From the NCBI GenBank assembly GCA_030248215.1, contig JASANG010003604.1, forward strand, positions 55,157 to 119,156: DNA of 64,000 nucleotides. Reading direction: 5' to 3'. The translations under genes and the position numbers were made by a program. The notes under the pieces were generated by a model that saw only the letters and a program-made list of their open reading frames with translations, was not told the origin of the DNA and did no database searches. This document shows positions 34,412-45,898 of the stretch, piece after piece (position 1 is the first letter of the stretch; each line of letters opens with the position of its first letter). This stretch comes from Enoplolaimus lenunculus. Its lineage: Eukaryota > Nematoda > Enoplea > Enoplida > Thoracostomopsidae.

Positions 34412-34812
34412 TAGGGATGTGCCGATACCAAAATTTGTGCCGATACCGATGCCGATTTTTATTTTGAAATTTTGCCGATGCCGAACCGATGCCGATTCCA
34501 ACTTCAGTACACCATGCTTAAGTAACAGATAGGATACTATATTACATCATTATATGAAGATTTAAACCCTAATCATCATAAACGATTATAATTTTAGACG
34601 AACGGTTCAATTCAATTAATTTTTTCAAACTAGACGCAAGAAGGATATCAGTTTTCCTGACCGGACACACTGATTTGCGCTCAGAAATGAAATTGATAGC
34701 ATTTAAACTGACTGTTATGTGCAAAAAGTATCGGCATAGAATCGGTAATTTTTATGCAGTGCCGATGCCGATACTCACGAAAACTACCGATTATTACCGA
34801 TGCCGATTAAGA
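34412..34812. mobile_element. GGGATGTGCCGAT element, copy 3 (fullest)
   Basis: Starts AGGGATGTGCCGATACC and ends TACCGATGCCGATTAAGATC in inverted order. Many CCGATGCC blocks at both ends. About 400 bp, AT-rich centre. Confidence 0.65.
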
Positions 34813-35292
34813 TCAATGCTTCTGAACTTATTTAAAATGTCGGATTATGCAATAACTAACTTAAATGAGACATGTCATGTCTTTACATCGCAATCATTTC
34901 AATCTTTCCTTATTGAGCGTGTGTAATCGTAAACCAAGTATACATAACATACACCTAGTTTTTTATTCATTACGCAAAAAAGCCTGATAATCTAACTTTT
35001 TCTTCTTCAGTTTGCTTTCACGCGTGATGTTCGATACATATATTTGTCTTAAGACATATGTCAGTTGTCGGTAGGTGTTTTGTCTTGAAATGTATTTCAC
35101 ATGGTTAGTAGGATGCAACCATAACAGAGGTCGCCCATCCCTGCATAGGAACCCCGTCGAAAAGCACAAGTCAGTAGATATAAGCATGAAAATGTATGTT
35201 TAATGTTTATATATATATATATACGTACGTAATTGTGTTGTAGATTCATTGTGATTGTGACTGTATATACAATTCTATGTACTATTGACGTA

Positions 35293-36901
35293 ATGTCGTT
35301 AAAAGGCCTGACACCATGTTTTAAAGATAGGCGTCCATTTGGTAAGCCAAAGTGTACAAACAAATTGCAATTAATAGTGCCATATTTTAGAGACAAAGTA
35401 TTTTAGGAAAATAGTAGTGATGCTTTAGGGGAACTCTATGTTCACAATGCAAAATATTAGTTTAAACATTAGTTTCTTTCCAGTTTTGCTGACAGGAAAG
35501 ACAGTGAAACGCGTAAATGTTGAAAAGCGGCTCGGTGAAGAAAAAATATTTATTTATTTTGTTTAAGATTTACGAAAAAAAGACGTTGAAGACATTCGCA
35601 AAGTGCATCCGGGCAAAGTTCCGGTCATTGTAGAACGCTATGAAGGCGAAAAACAGCTTCCACTATTGGATCGGTGTAAATTTCTTGTTCCGGGCTCGTT
35701 AACTGTGTGCGAGTTGATCCAAGTGGTCAGGTAACTGAGTATTCGCTGAGTTTCAGCCAGGTAGTTTCGGGTTTACAACCGTGCAAAATTTCTGAGTGGG
35801 GGATTGCAGAATTATTAATAAAGAGTCGGTTGCAATAGCTTATGTTTAGTTACTCCTACTACTAAGTACATATTAAAAAACAACCATATAAATGAACGCA
35901 TATATACAATATATAAGAAATATGTTCGATATTAGCAGAAAGTATGTTTAATTCATATTGATGTTGTTTTTCGCAAAAATGCAACACTTAACGAACGGTA
36001 AATTAACCGGGGAGAAATCTTGAGTGGGAACTAAACATAGGGAAATCTTAAGTATGGGGCCCGCGTTTCCAGTAGCGAACCCATGCCCAGGATAAATGTC
36101 GGATATGATATATGGGGTTGAAAATTCGTGATGTTTCGTTTTTCTCAAAGTAGTCATAAGTTCGGTACTCTGACAGGATAGTTCTAACATCGATGTCTCT
36201 ACTCGTCGCCGCCATAAGTGCAAATAAATACGTTTCAGAGGAACTTTGATAAATCCTAATATCCGTATATACTTTTTAATTGACAACGAAACGCTTACAT
36301 GTTCAAGAATAATATTTACAGTTAATTCGTATAGTGCGTTCGAACAATATTTTACAAACTATATAGAAATCTTTTTGGGTCTAAACATTAGGTGTTTATA
36401 TTATATTTTTATTTTTATGCTGTATATATATGTTTATTTGAGGCGCCGCCTAAAACTTCATCCAGATCAAGCGTTATTTTTGCTGGTGAACGAGAAAAGT
36501 TTAGTGTCAAATTCACAAACACTTCAAGAAGTTAGTTATAAAAGTTTGTTAGATGGCGGTGCGTATTCCGTAATTCGTTATGTTCTGGGTGGGAATATTG
36601 CGAGAAATTTATTCGAATTTTGTAGCTGGAAATTTGGTTTCGCGGTAACATTGCATCACGTTGACATAGCGTTGTTTGTTTCTGGAACCGCCGCTGTGTT
36701 TTTATGTTTGATCTTTAATCCGTGGTCAACTCGTGTCGATAAACTTTTTAATATTGTAGTAAATTTTAAATTTTTGATTTTCCAAAATGTTAAGCTATTC
36801 TCTTGAAGTATTTGTATTGGTTACAGGTATATGAACAAGAAAAAGCCGAAGATGGATATCTTTTCGTTGTGTACACGTCTCACCCGGCATTTGGAAACTG
36901 A
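35293..36901 (+). CDS. MAP1LC3: LC3/Atg8-family autophagy protein (4 exons, 124 aa)
   Basis: Ubiquitin-like modifier that is conjugated to phosphatidylethanolamine on autophagosomal membranes. Exons 35293-35341, 35568-35730, 36443-36530 and 36827-36901 join in phase through GT-AG introns (G/GTAAGC, TTTAAG/AT, AG/GTAACT, TTTGAG/G, GAA/GTTAGT, TTACAG/GTA). The N-terminus MSLKGLTPCFKDRRPFDLRK fits the LC3 helices. It is followed by GEKQLPLLDRCKFLVPGSLT, RRRLKLHPDQALFLLVNEKS and VVYTSHPAFGN. The conserved Gly is residue 123, with one residue (Asn) after it for Atg4 to remove. The first in-frame ATG was chosen; the frame upstream is closed at 35230. The match looks closest to the C. elegans LGG-2/LC3 branch rather than GABARAP (from memory). 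Confidence 0.95.
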
Positions 36902-38489
36902 ATTTACAACAACTGGTATTGTTTTGAATTTGCTATGTCGGAGAATAGTTTGTGGTTATTTTGACGGTTTTGTCGCTTTGTCCATGGCGGCGTGCGAGTT
37001 TAAGCTATCTAGGAAACGTTGGCATTTGGTCTATTGCCATGTGGTGCAACTGTGTAACAAAACAATATTGTGATTTTGTTTTGCTTATTATTTACATGTG
37101 TTTGTATTTATATATTGATTTATTTCGTATCCCTAACGCATGTATGAGGAAAGTTATGTAATGTTTATTTCGTATCCCTAACGCATGTATGAGGAAAGTT
37201 ATGTAATGTATGGTGTCATTTGAAACGGTAAGAAAACTTCGAAAATATAAGTTGCTTATATTCAAGGTGCAACCCACTACATTATTGTAACATATACAAT
37301 ATCAGGTTCCTGTTCCGGTAAAAATTCAATATCTGTATCCGGTTTCGGTATCTGGTAATTTAATAGGTCGCTGCCTGCTTATATTCCTTACCTCAACTTT
37401 TTAGATTTCAGTATCGGCAGTTTTAATATTGACATCCAGTATATTGTGAATTATTCTTGAAATTACACACTTAATAGATCCATCTTTGGCGGTTTAAAAA
37501 ACCTTTGTAGCATGCTCATGTGTAGTAATTTGTTTTCTGGGTTATATGTAATACGTACATATTTACGTAATATATATACATAAATATAATGCGCATGTAT
37601 TACCTGCTTTAATCTGGTGTAACCTGGTGTTTCTAACGTTTTTTTAATTTTCGGTAGTTTCAAATATTAAATTTGTATATTATGCTGGTTCAAAAATTTC
37701 TTCATAGGCAATACTATATTGTCTCAGTTGGAATCAACCGCGTTCATTTATGCGCAGTATAAGACGTTCCATACATTTAAATAAGTTTTAGTAATATTTC
37801 TAGTATTTCAGACAATGAATGTTTCACCTGTTGCCAAGAGAACGTTTGCATTACGCAAAGTTTCCTATGCTCTTATATTAAGTACAGATTGAGAAAGATT
37901 TAGCACGCAGTTGTCTTGCTGTGATGGTATGCGTATGATACAGATACTACTTTTAAGCTGATAAGTTTTTCTGAAAAGTTTTCGCTTGTTAGAGAAATTT
38001 TTTCATAATGGCACAACAAAACAGTTGTTGCGTCTTGTTGCGTTTACTTTAGCTTATGTTTATTTTGCGAAGTCCTGATCCGGCTGGGATTTTTGCAAAA
38101 TTCATTTTGGTTTATGTTCCAGCGTTAAAAGGGATATGAAACAGAATTTTTTCTACGGGTTTATGACAAATTATGGGATTACTGCAGTGATGCTTATTTG
38201 GACACCTTGTTTAGGTCTGCAAGTTTCTCACATTTTAAAGCATCTGACGGTCGTTCGCTACGTTTTGCCGGTTAGTAAATTTAACTATTCATGCATGGAC
38301 ATTGGTTTAGCAGCAACATATGTATACCTCGCTTTGTAAGTAGTCTGGGTAATTCTTTTACATATTCTCAACGTGAATGTTTTATATGCAATACGTTGAT
38401 ATAAGTAAGAATGGTGCTATAGTTTTGAAGACGTCCGGCGCCTTGCGTCATCGTGCGATGTCATGCACGTCAAACATACCGTCACCTTA
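36902..38489. other. Intergenic downstream of LC3
   Basis: 37130-37200 holds a tandem pair of TTTATTTCGTATCCCTAACG (period about 49 bp). Two small splice-flanked frames, at 37812 (MNVSPVAKRTFALRK) and 38216 (SASFSHFKASDGRSLRFAG), are unrecognised and weak. Confidence 0.3.
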
Positions 38490-38862
38490 ATACTGGAATT
38501 TGTACCGGAATCGTATAGTAAAAAATAACAGTTGCCGAAATGCTAATTTTAGCATAATTTCACTTAAAACGTTACCTTTGCAAGATCTTTTCAACAGTTT
38601 GTTTATTCAAACGAAGTCAACGTGGCAAATATGAAGAAATTTTGTGAAAGTTTATCTCGACAATAACGCATTCAGGCATGAAGCCTAACTTTTTTTTTAA
38701 ATTATTGTCTTAGCATGTGCAGTCGAAATTTTCAAATTGTGTCATATATATACTCCATAATAGCTTTTGAAACACAAAATTTATAAGAAGACGGAAAATA
38801 CAACAAAATCCGGTGACAAATATCAGATTTGAAATTCGGAACAGGAAATCCAATTGCACCCT
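38490..38862. mobile_element. CCGGAA-type hAT-like element, diverged
   Basis: Left end ACTGGAATTTGTACCGGAAT, right end AAATCCAATTGCACCCTC. Inverted but degenerate. Confidence 0.5.
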
Positions 38863-38872
38863 CTGTCGTTAA

Positions 38873-39019
38873 AGTATAGACCAGGCTTCGTACCTTTGGC
38901 AAATTTTTGGCCAGACGCCGCCTTACCCTAAGCCTAAGCCTCTCAATTTGATTCTCTTTACCGTAGAGCAATACAGCTTTGAAGCCGTGCCGCTTAGCAA
39001 AGTTTTAGTCTATACTGAA
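38873..39019. mobile_element. AGTATAGAC foldback with CCTAAG core
   Basis: Ends AGTATAGACCAGGC and the inverse GTCTATACT. The core has CCCTAAGCCTAAGCC, linking it to the CCTAAG family although the termini differ. Confidence 0.5.
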
Positions 39020-39431
39020 GCAGCATATAGGTAGATTTAATCTAATCCGTTTTTGTCCTATGGTTCATGTTTCATGTGATATATAATTCGCAATACGAGA
39101 TACGTCGTGGATTGAACTTGTAAATACTACGAAGCGTGAGTTTGGGTTTGGTCTGTTCAGAAATGTGCTTGGCAGCTGATATCATTGTGTTTTAGCTGGC
39201 ACAGCTTAATTTTTTAATTGAAACAAACACAATTTTTATTTCTGTTCCTGTCTGTTTGGTTGATTGTCGGGAGTTAATTTTTATTTAGTTTTCACGTTCC
39301 GGTTCTGTTTCCGGATGAAATACAATGGATAAATTTTGTATTTTTGTGCAAAAATTTCGCGGTAGCGTTTGTGTATACTTGTATCATACGTTTCATTCGT
39401 TTTACGTTTATACGCACTTGTTTGCTAGACT

Positions 39432-39658
39432 AAGGCTCATATTCTCAAATGCGTATAGCACCTATCATCAGTTAGCGATAGGTTTTCATTTTTCAAACTG
39501 ACAAACATCCACAATTGCAGATCTCAAAATGACACATTAGTAGGGCAAATCAAACGCACACGAGTTGCTGAATTTCTAACCTTACCATGCGCTGGTTCCA
39601 AAATCATAAGATCTATCTCTGACTGGTGATAGGTGCTCCACACATTTGAGAATATGGT
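39432..39658. mobile_element. CATATTCTCAAATG MITE
   Basis: Left CTCATATTCTCAAATGCG with TAGCACCTATCATC. Right end GGTGATAGGTGCTCCACAC followed by ATTTGAGAATATGG in inverse order. Related fragments near 32130 and 50345. Confidence 0.65.
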
Positions 39659-39867
39659 TTTAGGTTTTAAATATAAAAATGGAACGCTTGCAGTTCCATT
39701 TTGCCGACACGGTTTGGTGCTTTTCCGTTCAACGTTGTTGAAGGGTGTATAAAATTTACGGTCATCGTTTACCACTGTTTTGAACGAAAATGTTTGCTGT
39801 TAATAGACTTATACATACATTTTGTTTGCTTTAAAAGCGTTTTGTTCCCGACTGCTGAACGCTACGG

Positions 39868-39904
39868 ATGTTTGTTTGTTTGTTTGTTTGTTTGTTTGTT
39901 TGTT
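39868..39904 (+). repeat. (TTTG)n microsatellite
   Basis: Nine uninterrupted TTTG units. Confidence 0.9.
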
Positions 39905-40251
39905 TATTTAAATAAAGCGCATAGTCGACGTGTAAAAAGCTACTAAACTTTAGTCTGTTAACTCAAATAGTGTATGTATAAATTTGAAATTTTAAAAAAA
40001 TTTAAAAATTTTAATCCCGAATTTGACGACAAATTTTACGACACCAAACGCTGGTTTTAAGTGCCTGTCTAGATACTATTATGAAGGCGATTAAAACACG
40101 GTACCGGTGGTAAGAGGTGTTTTTGCGTATATTCAGCTGGGAACTGGGAATTTTGCAATTTAAGTCTATTATTAGTGTAGAAAGACGTATGAATAGTGTT
40201 GATGGTTTTATATAATTGTACAGACATATGTTACTTTGACGGGCGCATGGG

Positions 40252-40430
40252 TTGCGCTATATTCAACTGTGCCGAACGCCGCTTTACGCATCTTCTGTTG
40301 CGGCGTTGCTAACAAAAATATAGACAAAATCTGTTCGGCGGCTTGCGGCAATTTGTAATAAAAAATGTTTGCCGTACCACGTGTCGGCGCACAACGGCGT
40401 CCGGCGACGCGCGGCGAGTATAGCGCTTAC
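40252..40430. mobile_element. GC-rich GCGCTATA foldback
   Basis: Inverted ends GCGCTATATTCAACTG and GAGTATAGCGC enclose CGCCGC-rich arms, far more GC-rich than the surroundings. A shorter relative with GTATATACAGCG ends lies at 48785-48907. Confidence 0.55.
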
Positions 40431-40503
40431 ATTCACGTTGTGGCAGTCCGTTGGAGTACGGTACGCTCTCAAAGAAACATGGGTCTTTGTGCTAATATTT
40501 TTG

Positions 40504-40652
40504 GGCTCATGTAAAGATCAGGGGCGGAACGTTTGTTTGTGGGACTGCAATAGAGTAAGCTTAACCTTTTGACTATTTTTTTGCTTGGCTTATAGGCTTA
40601 GGCTTAGGAATATGCTTATAATACTGTTCTACACCTGTTCTTTACAATGGTC
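40504..40652 (-). mobile_element. CCTAAG MITE, type B
   Basis: Left GCTCATGTAAAGATCAGGGG, right CACCTGTTCTTTACAATGGTC. Core GGCTTAGGCTTAGG is the reverse complement. Flanks AATATTTTT and CTATTTTT suggest an eroded 8-bp duplication. Confidence 0.75.
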
Positions 40653-40729
40653 TATTTTTGTATCGTTTTGGTGAATTTGATAGCCAGATTCTGCTGTGAA
40701 CTTATCATTTATGGTTATGTAATGGCGGA

Positions 40730-40905
40730 TCCATGGGGGGCCACCCCTGCCGTGCCCCCCCCCCCCAACAGCATCTCGACAAAAATTATATAGCAAATTT
40801 GTGACAATAGTTCGTGGTTTGTGTGTGGGTCAAAAGTAAGTTTATTACCTGTGAAGTTTTGCCCCCCCCCCATTTTGAGATTCTGGATCAGCCACCGCGG
40901 TTATG
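40730..40905. other. C-rich repeat patch
   Basis: GGCGGATCCATGGGGGGCCA and GATTCTGGATCAGCCACCGC frame two poly-C runs in inverted orientation, so it is probably an old short MITE (compare 41600-41640). Confidence 0.4.
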
Positions 40906-41188
40906 TTATCTGTTTAACTAAACGTATAGACAACTTGGTTACATGTTTATAAAACAGCTCTGCTTGATGAAACCCAATCTCAACAACTACGATATATCGC
41001 TACATGAAGATGCTAGGATGAATGAAACGTAATTTGTAATCAAATCTCTTTATTTCACTATTTTATAGGCACTGTTTTCTCGTCATATTTTGCTATATTT
41101 TTGCACTATTTGTGGGTTTTTTATGTTGATGTATTTTTATGTATTGTTTGCGTATTATGCTTTGTATTAAACTTAACGGTGATGCGTC

Positions 41189-41247
41189 ACAGGGATGGGC
41201 GGTCTCGGTCAAAAAAGCGAGACCGAGACTGTCCATCCCTGGGCGTC
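41189..41247. mobile_element. GGGATGGGCGGTCTCGG short palindrome
   Basis: CAGGGATGGGCGGTCTCGG followed by AAAAAAGC and the inverse CCGAGACTGTCCATCCCTG: a 59-bp near-perfect hairpin. Half-copies at 33085 and 35126. Confidence 0.6.
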
Positions 41248-41709
41248 AGAATCGCAATGCGCAGTGAAATGTAAATAATTCATGTACAGGACATAACGCA
41301 GTTTGTATATATTTGTATAGAATTGTGCAACGCAATGTGTGTATTCATTTTTGCCTTTGTCAGTAAATTTTTGGTTTAAGTTGTTTGTTGGTTTAAGTTG
41401 TTTTTTGATTTGTTTGTTGAAGGTGCAAACTGCAAAATTGATACTGTGAGCAACATAACGTAAGCTAAGTAACGCAACATATTAAGCAATTTTAAGCGCT
41501 TGTGTATACTAGCGCAAGTTCTTGGCATATATGGTTGTCCGAATCTAAGCGTATGTATTAATACGAAACTCGTAGATTAGATTCGAGGGTTGAAAATTGG
41601 CCGCAGACTGGCGAATCCATGGGGCGGGGCCACCGCGAAATAACATCCCCAAAAGTAGTGGATTTGGATTTTGCACCGGCGTTTGTCACTAGCATGGCGT
41701 ATGGCTTCC

Positions 41710-42336
41710 CGCCAGGAATCGGAGGTGAGGTGAAAGTAGGAAGCTAAAATGCTAATTTTATCAAATATCTGTCAGCCGTTTAAAACTTTTGGGTTTTATG
41801 CTTATTTTTAACGAGATCTGTGCAGTTTTACTAAAAATTGTGCCAAACAACTAAAACGTCCGGAATTGCCGAAGCCGGGGATCGATTTTATACCGGAGCT
41901 GAAGGCAGACCTCTGGTTGCGCCCTGCTTCTCGAACACAAGTCTTTTGTGCTGCCGCCCGCAGATCGCACACGAAACAGAAAATAGGCCAAATACCAGGG
42001 TGCAACCGGAGGTGAAAAATGCCGGAGCCGGAGGGCAACGAAATTTGCCGGAGTCAGAGGTGATGCGAAATTAGGTAGTAAAAATGATGGTTAAGTAGTT
42101 GATTTTAGCGAATATCTGCAATATGTTATTAAGTTGTTTGGTTTTACGCTTAATTTTCTGCGAAATTTCGGAAATTCTTTCCTGAAAATTGTGACAAAAG
42201 TAAAACGAAATGCGCTAAACATATCAATTTTGCAAAATTCTACCACTGAAATTGCCGGAACCTCCGGCAAAAATTCTACCGGAGCTGGAACCAGAGGACG
42301 ATTTTTTGCCGGAGGCAGACCTCCGGTTGTACTCTG
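41710..42336. mobile_element. CAGGGTGCAACCGGAGG element, two adjacent copies
   Basis: 41996-42336 has inverted CAGGGTGCAACCGGAGG and CCTCCGGTTGTACTCTG. 41710-41929 repeats the same interior (TAAAATGCTAATTTTATC, TTGGGTTTTATGCTTA) and right end GGTTGCGCCCTG but lacks the left terminus. Confidence 0.65.
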
Positions 42337-42642
42337 CCAAGTACTACACCACCATCTTCACTAACAGCAGTGTGCCGGTTTCCCGTATCAATTGTAGTCT
42401 TTTGGTTCCGTGCGGGTTCTGTTGTGTGCTACCGCAAGCTTGAACACTTATCGCGAAGCATACCGGAAACTACCGTGAGACTAAAAATGTATTTTGCATA
42501 ATATTAAATGTTTTACTTTGAGCTGACTGAGCCCAGAGCGATCTTACATGACAGACAGCCGACAATACAAAGTGGCAGGTGTGAACGGTTCGCAAAAATA
42601 ATGGAAACTGTTTTATCAAAATATCGTAAACGAAAAACGGTT

Positions 42643-42800
42643 GTGTAACAGGGCCGTAATAGTAGTGTCAGCATTTTGCTAAGCCCAAGTGTACGGATAA
42701 GTCAACCTAAACTTAAGCCTAAGCAGAAATATTAGTAAAACTTAAGCTTACTATATTCACCCGCGGTAAAACGGTCCGCTCCTGATCAGTACTTGGGCTT
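42643..42800 (+). mobile_element. CCTAAG MITE, degenerate
   Basis: Left AACAGGGCCGTAATAGTAG, right GGTCCGCTCCTGATCAGTAC. Core CCTAAACTTAAGCCTAAGC. Confidence 0.6.
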
Positions 42801-43016
42801 GGGCCCATGTATAGAACATGGCCGGAACAGTTGTATGTAAGCATATTCGTAAGCCTAAGCGTAAAGGATGATTGTTTTGTGGGTTATTGCTAAAATTTAC
42901 AAATTCAACATTAATTTTATTACATAATGTTATATGCTCATTTCTGCGCTTAGGCTTAAGCTTATGTTTCGGAATATGCTTATACTACTGTTCCGTCCCT
43001 GTTCTTTACATTGGCC
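42801..43016. mobile_element. Chimeric CCTAAG MITE: type A left end, type B right end
   Basis: Begins GGGCCCATGTATAGAACATGG (type A, plus orientation, CCTAAGCG core). After about 80 bp of unrelated AT sequence it continues with GGCTTAAGC and ends CCCTGTTCTTTACATTGGCC (type B, minus orientation). It lies about 230 bp upstream of PEN-2. Confidence 0.65.
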
Positions 43017-43244
43017 GCCGTTAAAGCTGTTACAAAGTGTTGTTTTCATTTCAAAGCTTTTAATTGAACAAAATACTGTTAACTTTATTGCTACAGTTGT
43101 AAACAATCGTTTTATTTACATTTTAGATTATTTATACTTTGCATTTTTAGTTAAATCATTCCAAAGTAGGGTGCGGTGGTATACAAGCTGTGCCCTGTTC
43201 TATTTTACTGATGACCAAATAAACAGTGGTCGTCGGATCGTCAA

Positions 43245-43553
43245 ATGGATTTACGCAAAGTCGCTGATGATGAAAAGTTGCGTTTGTGCCGACTGTATTT
43301 CAGAATTGGTTTCGCTGCGTTACCGTTACTTTGGGCAGTGAATGCAATATGGTTTGCACGCGAAGCGTTTATGCGTCGACCCTCGTTTGCACAACAAAAA
43401 CAAATACGCCGCTATGTAATCTATTCAGCAATTGGTGCGACAATTTGGCTGATTGCGTTAGCAATATGGATTACAATATTTCGATTGAATCGTGTTGCGT
43501 GGGGCGCCACCGGGGACCGCCTGTCGTTTGTGTTTCCGAGGGGCGATCCATGA
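43245..43553 (+). CDS. PSENEN: Gamma-secretase subunit PEN-2 (presenilin enhancer 2), single coding exon, 102 aa
   Basis: Small membrane subunit of gamma-secretase (with presenilin, nicastrin and APH-1), needed for presenilin endoproteolysis in ER/Golgi and plasma-membrane complexes. It starts MDLRKVADDEKLRLCRLYFR (human MNLERVSNEEKLNLCRKYY, from memory). Hydrophobic segments are at residues 20-37 and 58-79, and the conserved tail WGATGDRLSFVFPRGDP contains D-x-LSF at 91-95, a motif reported to stabilise the complex. Length matches the human protein (101 aa). The ATG at 43245 is the first Met in frame with homology. AAACAG at 43221-43226 could be the acceptor of a 5' UTR intron. No intron interrupts the coding region. 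Confidence 0.96.
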   Translation: MDLRKVADDEKLRLCRLYFRIGFAALPLLWAVNAIWFAREAFMRRPSFAQQKQIRRYVIYSAIGATIWLIALAIWITIFRLNRVAWGATGDRLSFVFPRGDP

Positions 43554-43851
43554 TACGTGCTGTTTAGGGACAGATGTATTTGAGGGGGGTCGTGAAGCAA
43601 GTGCGTGGGGGAGGGGGTAACTTGAAATATTGGGAGCGTATGGTTACGTAAAAAATGGCAGGGATTCATGTTTTGTGTTGTTGGCAGTGGATTGGTTTTG
43701 GAGTTTGGTGCGTTGGGAGCTGATTATGCCATGTTTCTATTTATGGATGGGTTAAATGTTTTGAAGAAGCGTTTGGTGCTCGATTTGATTATGAGTTTAG
43801 TCTTGCAACCAAAAAAGAAACAATTGTACGAACACACTTGTTTTGTACAAG
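43554..43851. other. PEN-2 3' flank
   Basis: G-rich (GGGGAGGGGGTAAC near 43610). A 71-codon frame at 43668-43883 runs into a MITE and is likely chance. No obvious AATAAA. Confidence 0.3.
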
Positions 43852-44022
43852 CGCCCCTATATAGAACAGTACCGGAACAGTAGTATAAGGATATTCTTAA
43901 GCCTAAGCCTAAAAGGAAGGATGAGCCCCTATTCCTAAGCTTAATCAAAAAAGTTAGTCTAAAGCTTAAACTGACTCTATTACAGCCCCGCCCGAAAACG
44001 ATCCGGCCCCTCTCTTATGGAC
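43852..44022 (+). mobile_element. CCTAAG MITE, type A
   Basis: Left CCCCTATATAGAACAGTACC, right GATCCGGCCCCTCTCTTATGG. Core CCTAAGCCTAAAAGG; conserved TTAGTCTAAAGCTTAAACTG block. Confidence 0.75.
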
Positions 44023-44089
44023 GTGTACAAGTAAACGGTTTCAAGTTTTTTCAAAAATTAATACACCGTTTCTCGGTATTCTGGCTACC

Positions 44090-44400
44090 GGAATTACAAT
44101 TTAGGAACCGGAACCGGAATTTGAAAGTATACCTTAACCGAACCGGAGAATGGAAAAATACATGTCGCCGAAAAGTTCATTTTATTTTTGTTTTTTGCAA
44201 TATTATTGGTGAAATAACCCTAGTTCGAGATAGGCATTCACTTTATTTGCTGTATTTTAAATTTTCGTAATCCACGGAAGCGCAATCTACCTTCGATGGT
44301 TGTTTATTTTCGGAAAATTTATCGTCATGGTTTAGTAAACTATCTTCATTTCCACTGACCAAAATTTAATACTGGAATATTTAATTCCGGTGAAAGATTT
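44090..44400 (+). mobile_element. CCGGAA hAT-like element, diverged copy
   Basis: TACCGGAATTACAATTTAGG start and GGAACCGGAACCGGAATTTG. The interior GAAATAACCCTAGTTCGAGA matches the 21758 family. Both termini eroded. Confidence 0.6.
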
Positions 44401-44667
44401 AGCACAATATGATTCTTTAATGTATTTCAGTTTCTGGTTATTGTTTTACATTTGGGATCGCCTTATTGACCCATGTTAAGGGCCTACCCACAAGGAGACT
44501 GTTAGGATTTAGATGAGTATTATAGGGTTAGGCTTATGTTTAAGCATACGCTTAGGATCAGACGTTAGGCGTATGGATAATGGGTCGTTCCCCATAATTA
44601 ACATGTATATTTACTGTCAGATTTAATTGTGTAAGTTTAATGAATGTGTTGGAATGCCCATTACGCC

Positions 44668-44803
44668 GCCCTATGTAAAGATCAGGGGCGGAACGTTTTT
44701 CTGTGGGACTAGAATAGAGTAAGCTTATGCTTGGCTAATAGGCATACGCTTAGGCTTAGGAATACGCGTATAATGCTGTTCCGCCCCTGTCCTTTACATT
44801 GGC
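44668..44803 (-). mobile_element. CCTAAG MITE, type B
   Basis: Left CCTATGTAAAGATCAGGGG, right CGCCCCTGTCCTTTACATTGG. Core CGCTTAGGCTTAGG. Short because the internal repeats are few. Confidence 0.8.
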
Positions 44804-45061
44804 AATTTCGCCTGACAGAAATTTGTTCCGTTTGAATACATATGTCAGTCCTGTTACTAGTAAAATGTAACTTGTTGATTTGTCTTGCAGGTCGGGATCC
44901 GTTGTACCGGAGAAATTCACGCTGGTAAATATTTGCATATGGCCTATAAAATGTTTTCTGACGCGTAAATTCATTCGTTTGCACGCTACACGTAAAAGAA
45001 GTACTCAGTTCGAAGAGTAGAGCTAGCAGCTAATGTTACATTGTCGGGCGCACTGAAGTAA

Positions 45062-45333
45062 TACGGGTACAACCGGAATGTTTTTATTTTTCTGTCAACA
45101 AGAATTGAGGCGTATGCAAATATTCACCGGTCTTTCTAAAAATTTTGGAAAAAAATGGCGGATGCGACAAAATTTTTAAGATTTTGGATGAATTTCGTAA
45201 TTTTTATTTCATTTTGAACAATTACAACGTATCTGTAATGAACAATTGCGAAATATATACGTAACAATAAACAAGTTTTGAGCGTAAATCTAACTGAATT
45301 TCCGTTATTTCTATAACGGAAACGGATACCGAT
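45062..45333. mobile_element. CGGGTACAACCGGAA element, right end missing
   Basis: Left GGGTACAACCGGAATG. The interior TTTTTAAGATTTTGGATGAA and CTGAATTTCCGTTATTTC match 7364-7716. It stops where a GTAGTCACCCGAATATGAG element (45331 to about 45420, left end only) begins. Confidence 0.6.
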
Positions 45334-45549
45334 CATGGTAGTCACCCGAATATGAGAGGGAGTGAAATTTATTTTACTTATCCATAGACTACCCTTGTTA
45401 TTCTGTTACTGACTGTTAATTCTTTCAATTTAAACCTGTTGGACCTAACGCCTTTCTTTGCATTCTTTTTTGTACAGAACTGACTTGCTCCGAAGCATTT
45501 TTGATCACCGTGTCCGTTTATGTAGTTTCTGGATTGTTAACATTTCTGC

Positions 45550-45654
45550 GGGTCAATTCAGAATTCTGAGTTCTGAAAGACCTAATTCAGCGCGTAGCTT
45601 CTGAGTCTATTAAACTCATTCTGAGTTAACATCAACTCACCGGAATTTACAGTG
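45550..45654. mobile_element. ACTCA foldback MITE, partial copy
   Basis: TTCAGAATTCTGAGTTCTG to CACCGGAATTTACAGTG; the left terminus is missing. Confidence 0.5.
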
Positions 45655-45747
45655 ATATCACGCATCATTTGTCTGCAAAGATATATGGCGTGTCAGAGAT
45701 TTTAAGTATTCTTATGCAATTGTCATGAACGCTTTTATGACTAGTAT

Positions 45748-45898
45748 ATACAGCATATGCCTAAGTCTAAGCTAGCGTGAGAATAAAAGCTTTATGCTTA
45801 CGCGTATGCGTAAGCCTGAGCAAAATATAGTCTGAATCTTTTAAGCTTTACTCTATTACAGTCACGCAGAAAAACGTTCCGCTCCTGATCGTTAATGT
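45748..45898 (+). mobile_element. CCTAAG MITE, type B, left end missing
   Basis: CCTAAGTCTAAGC core; right end GTTCCGCTCCTGATCGTTA. Confidence 0.55.

Noticed and set aside
43668-43883. 71-codon frame downstream of PEN-2
   Set aside because: It ends inside a CCTAAG MITE and has no recognisable domain or splice context.
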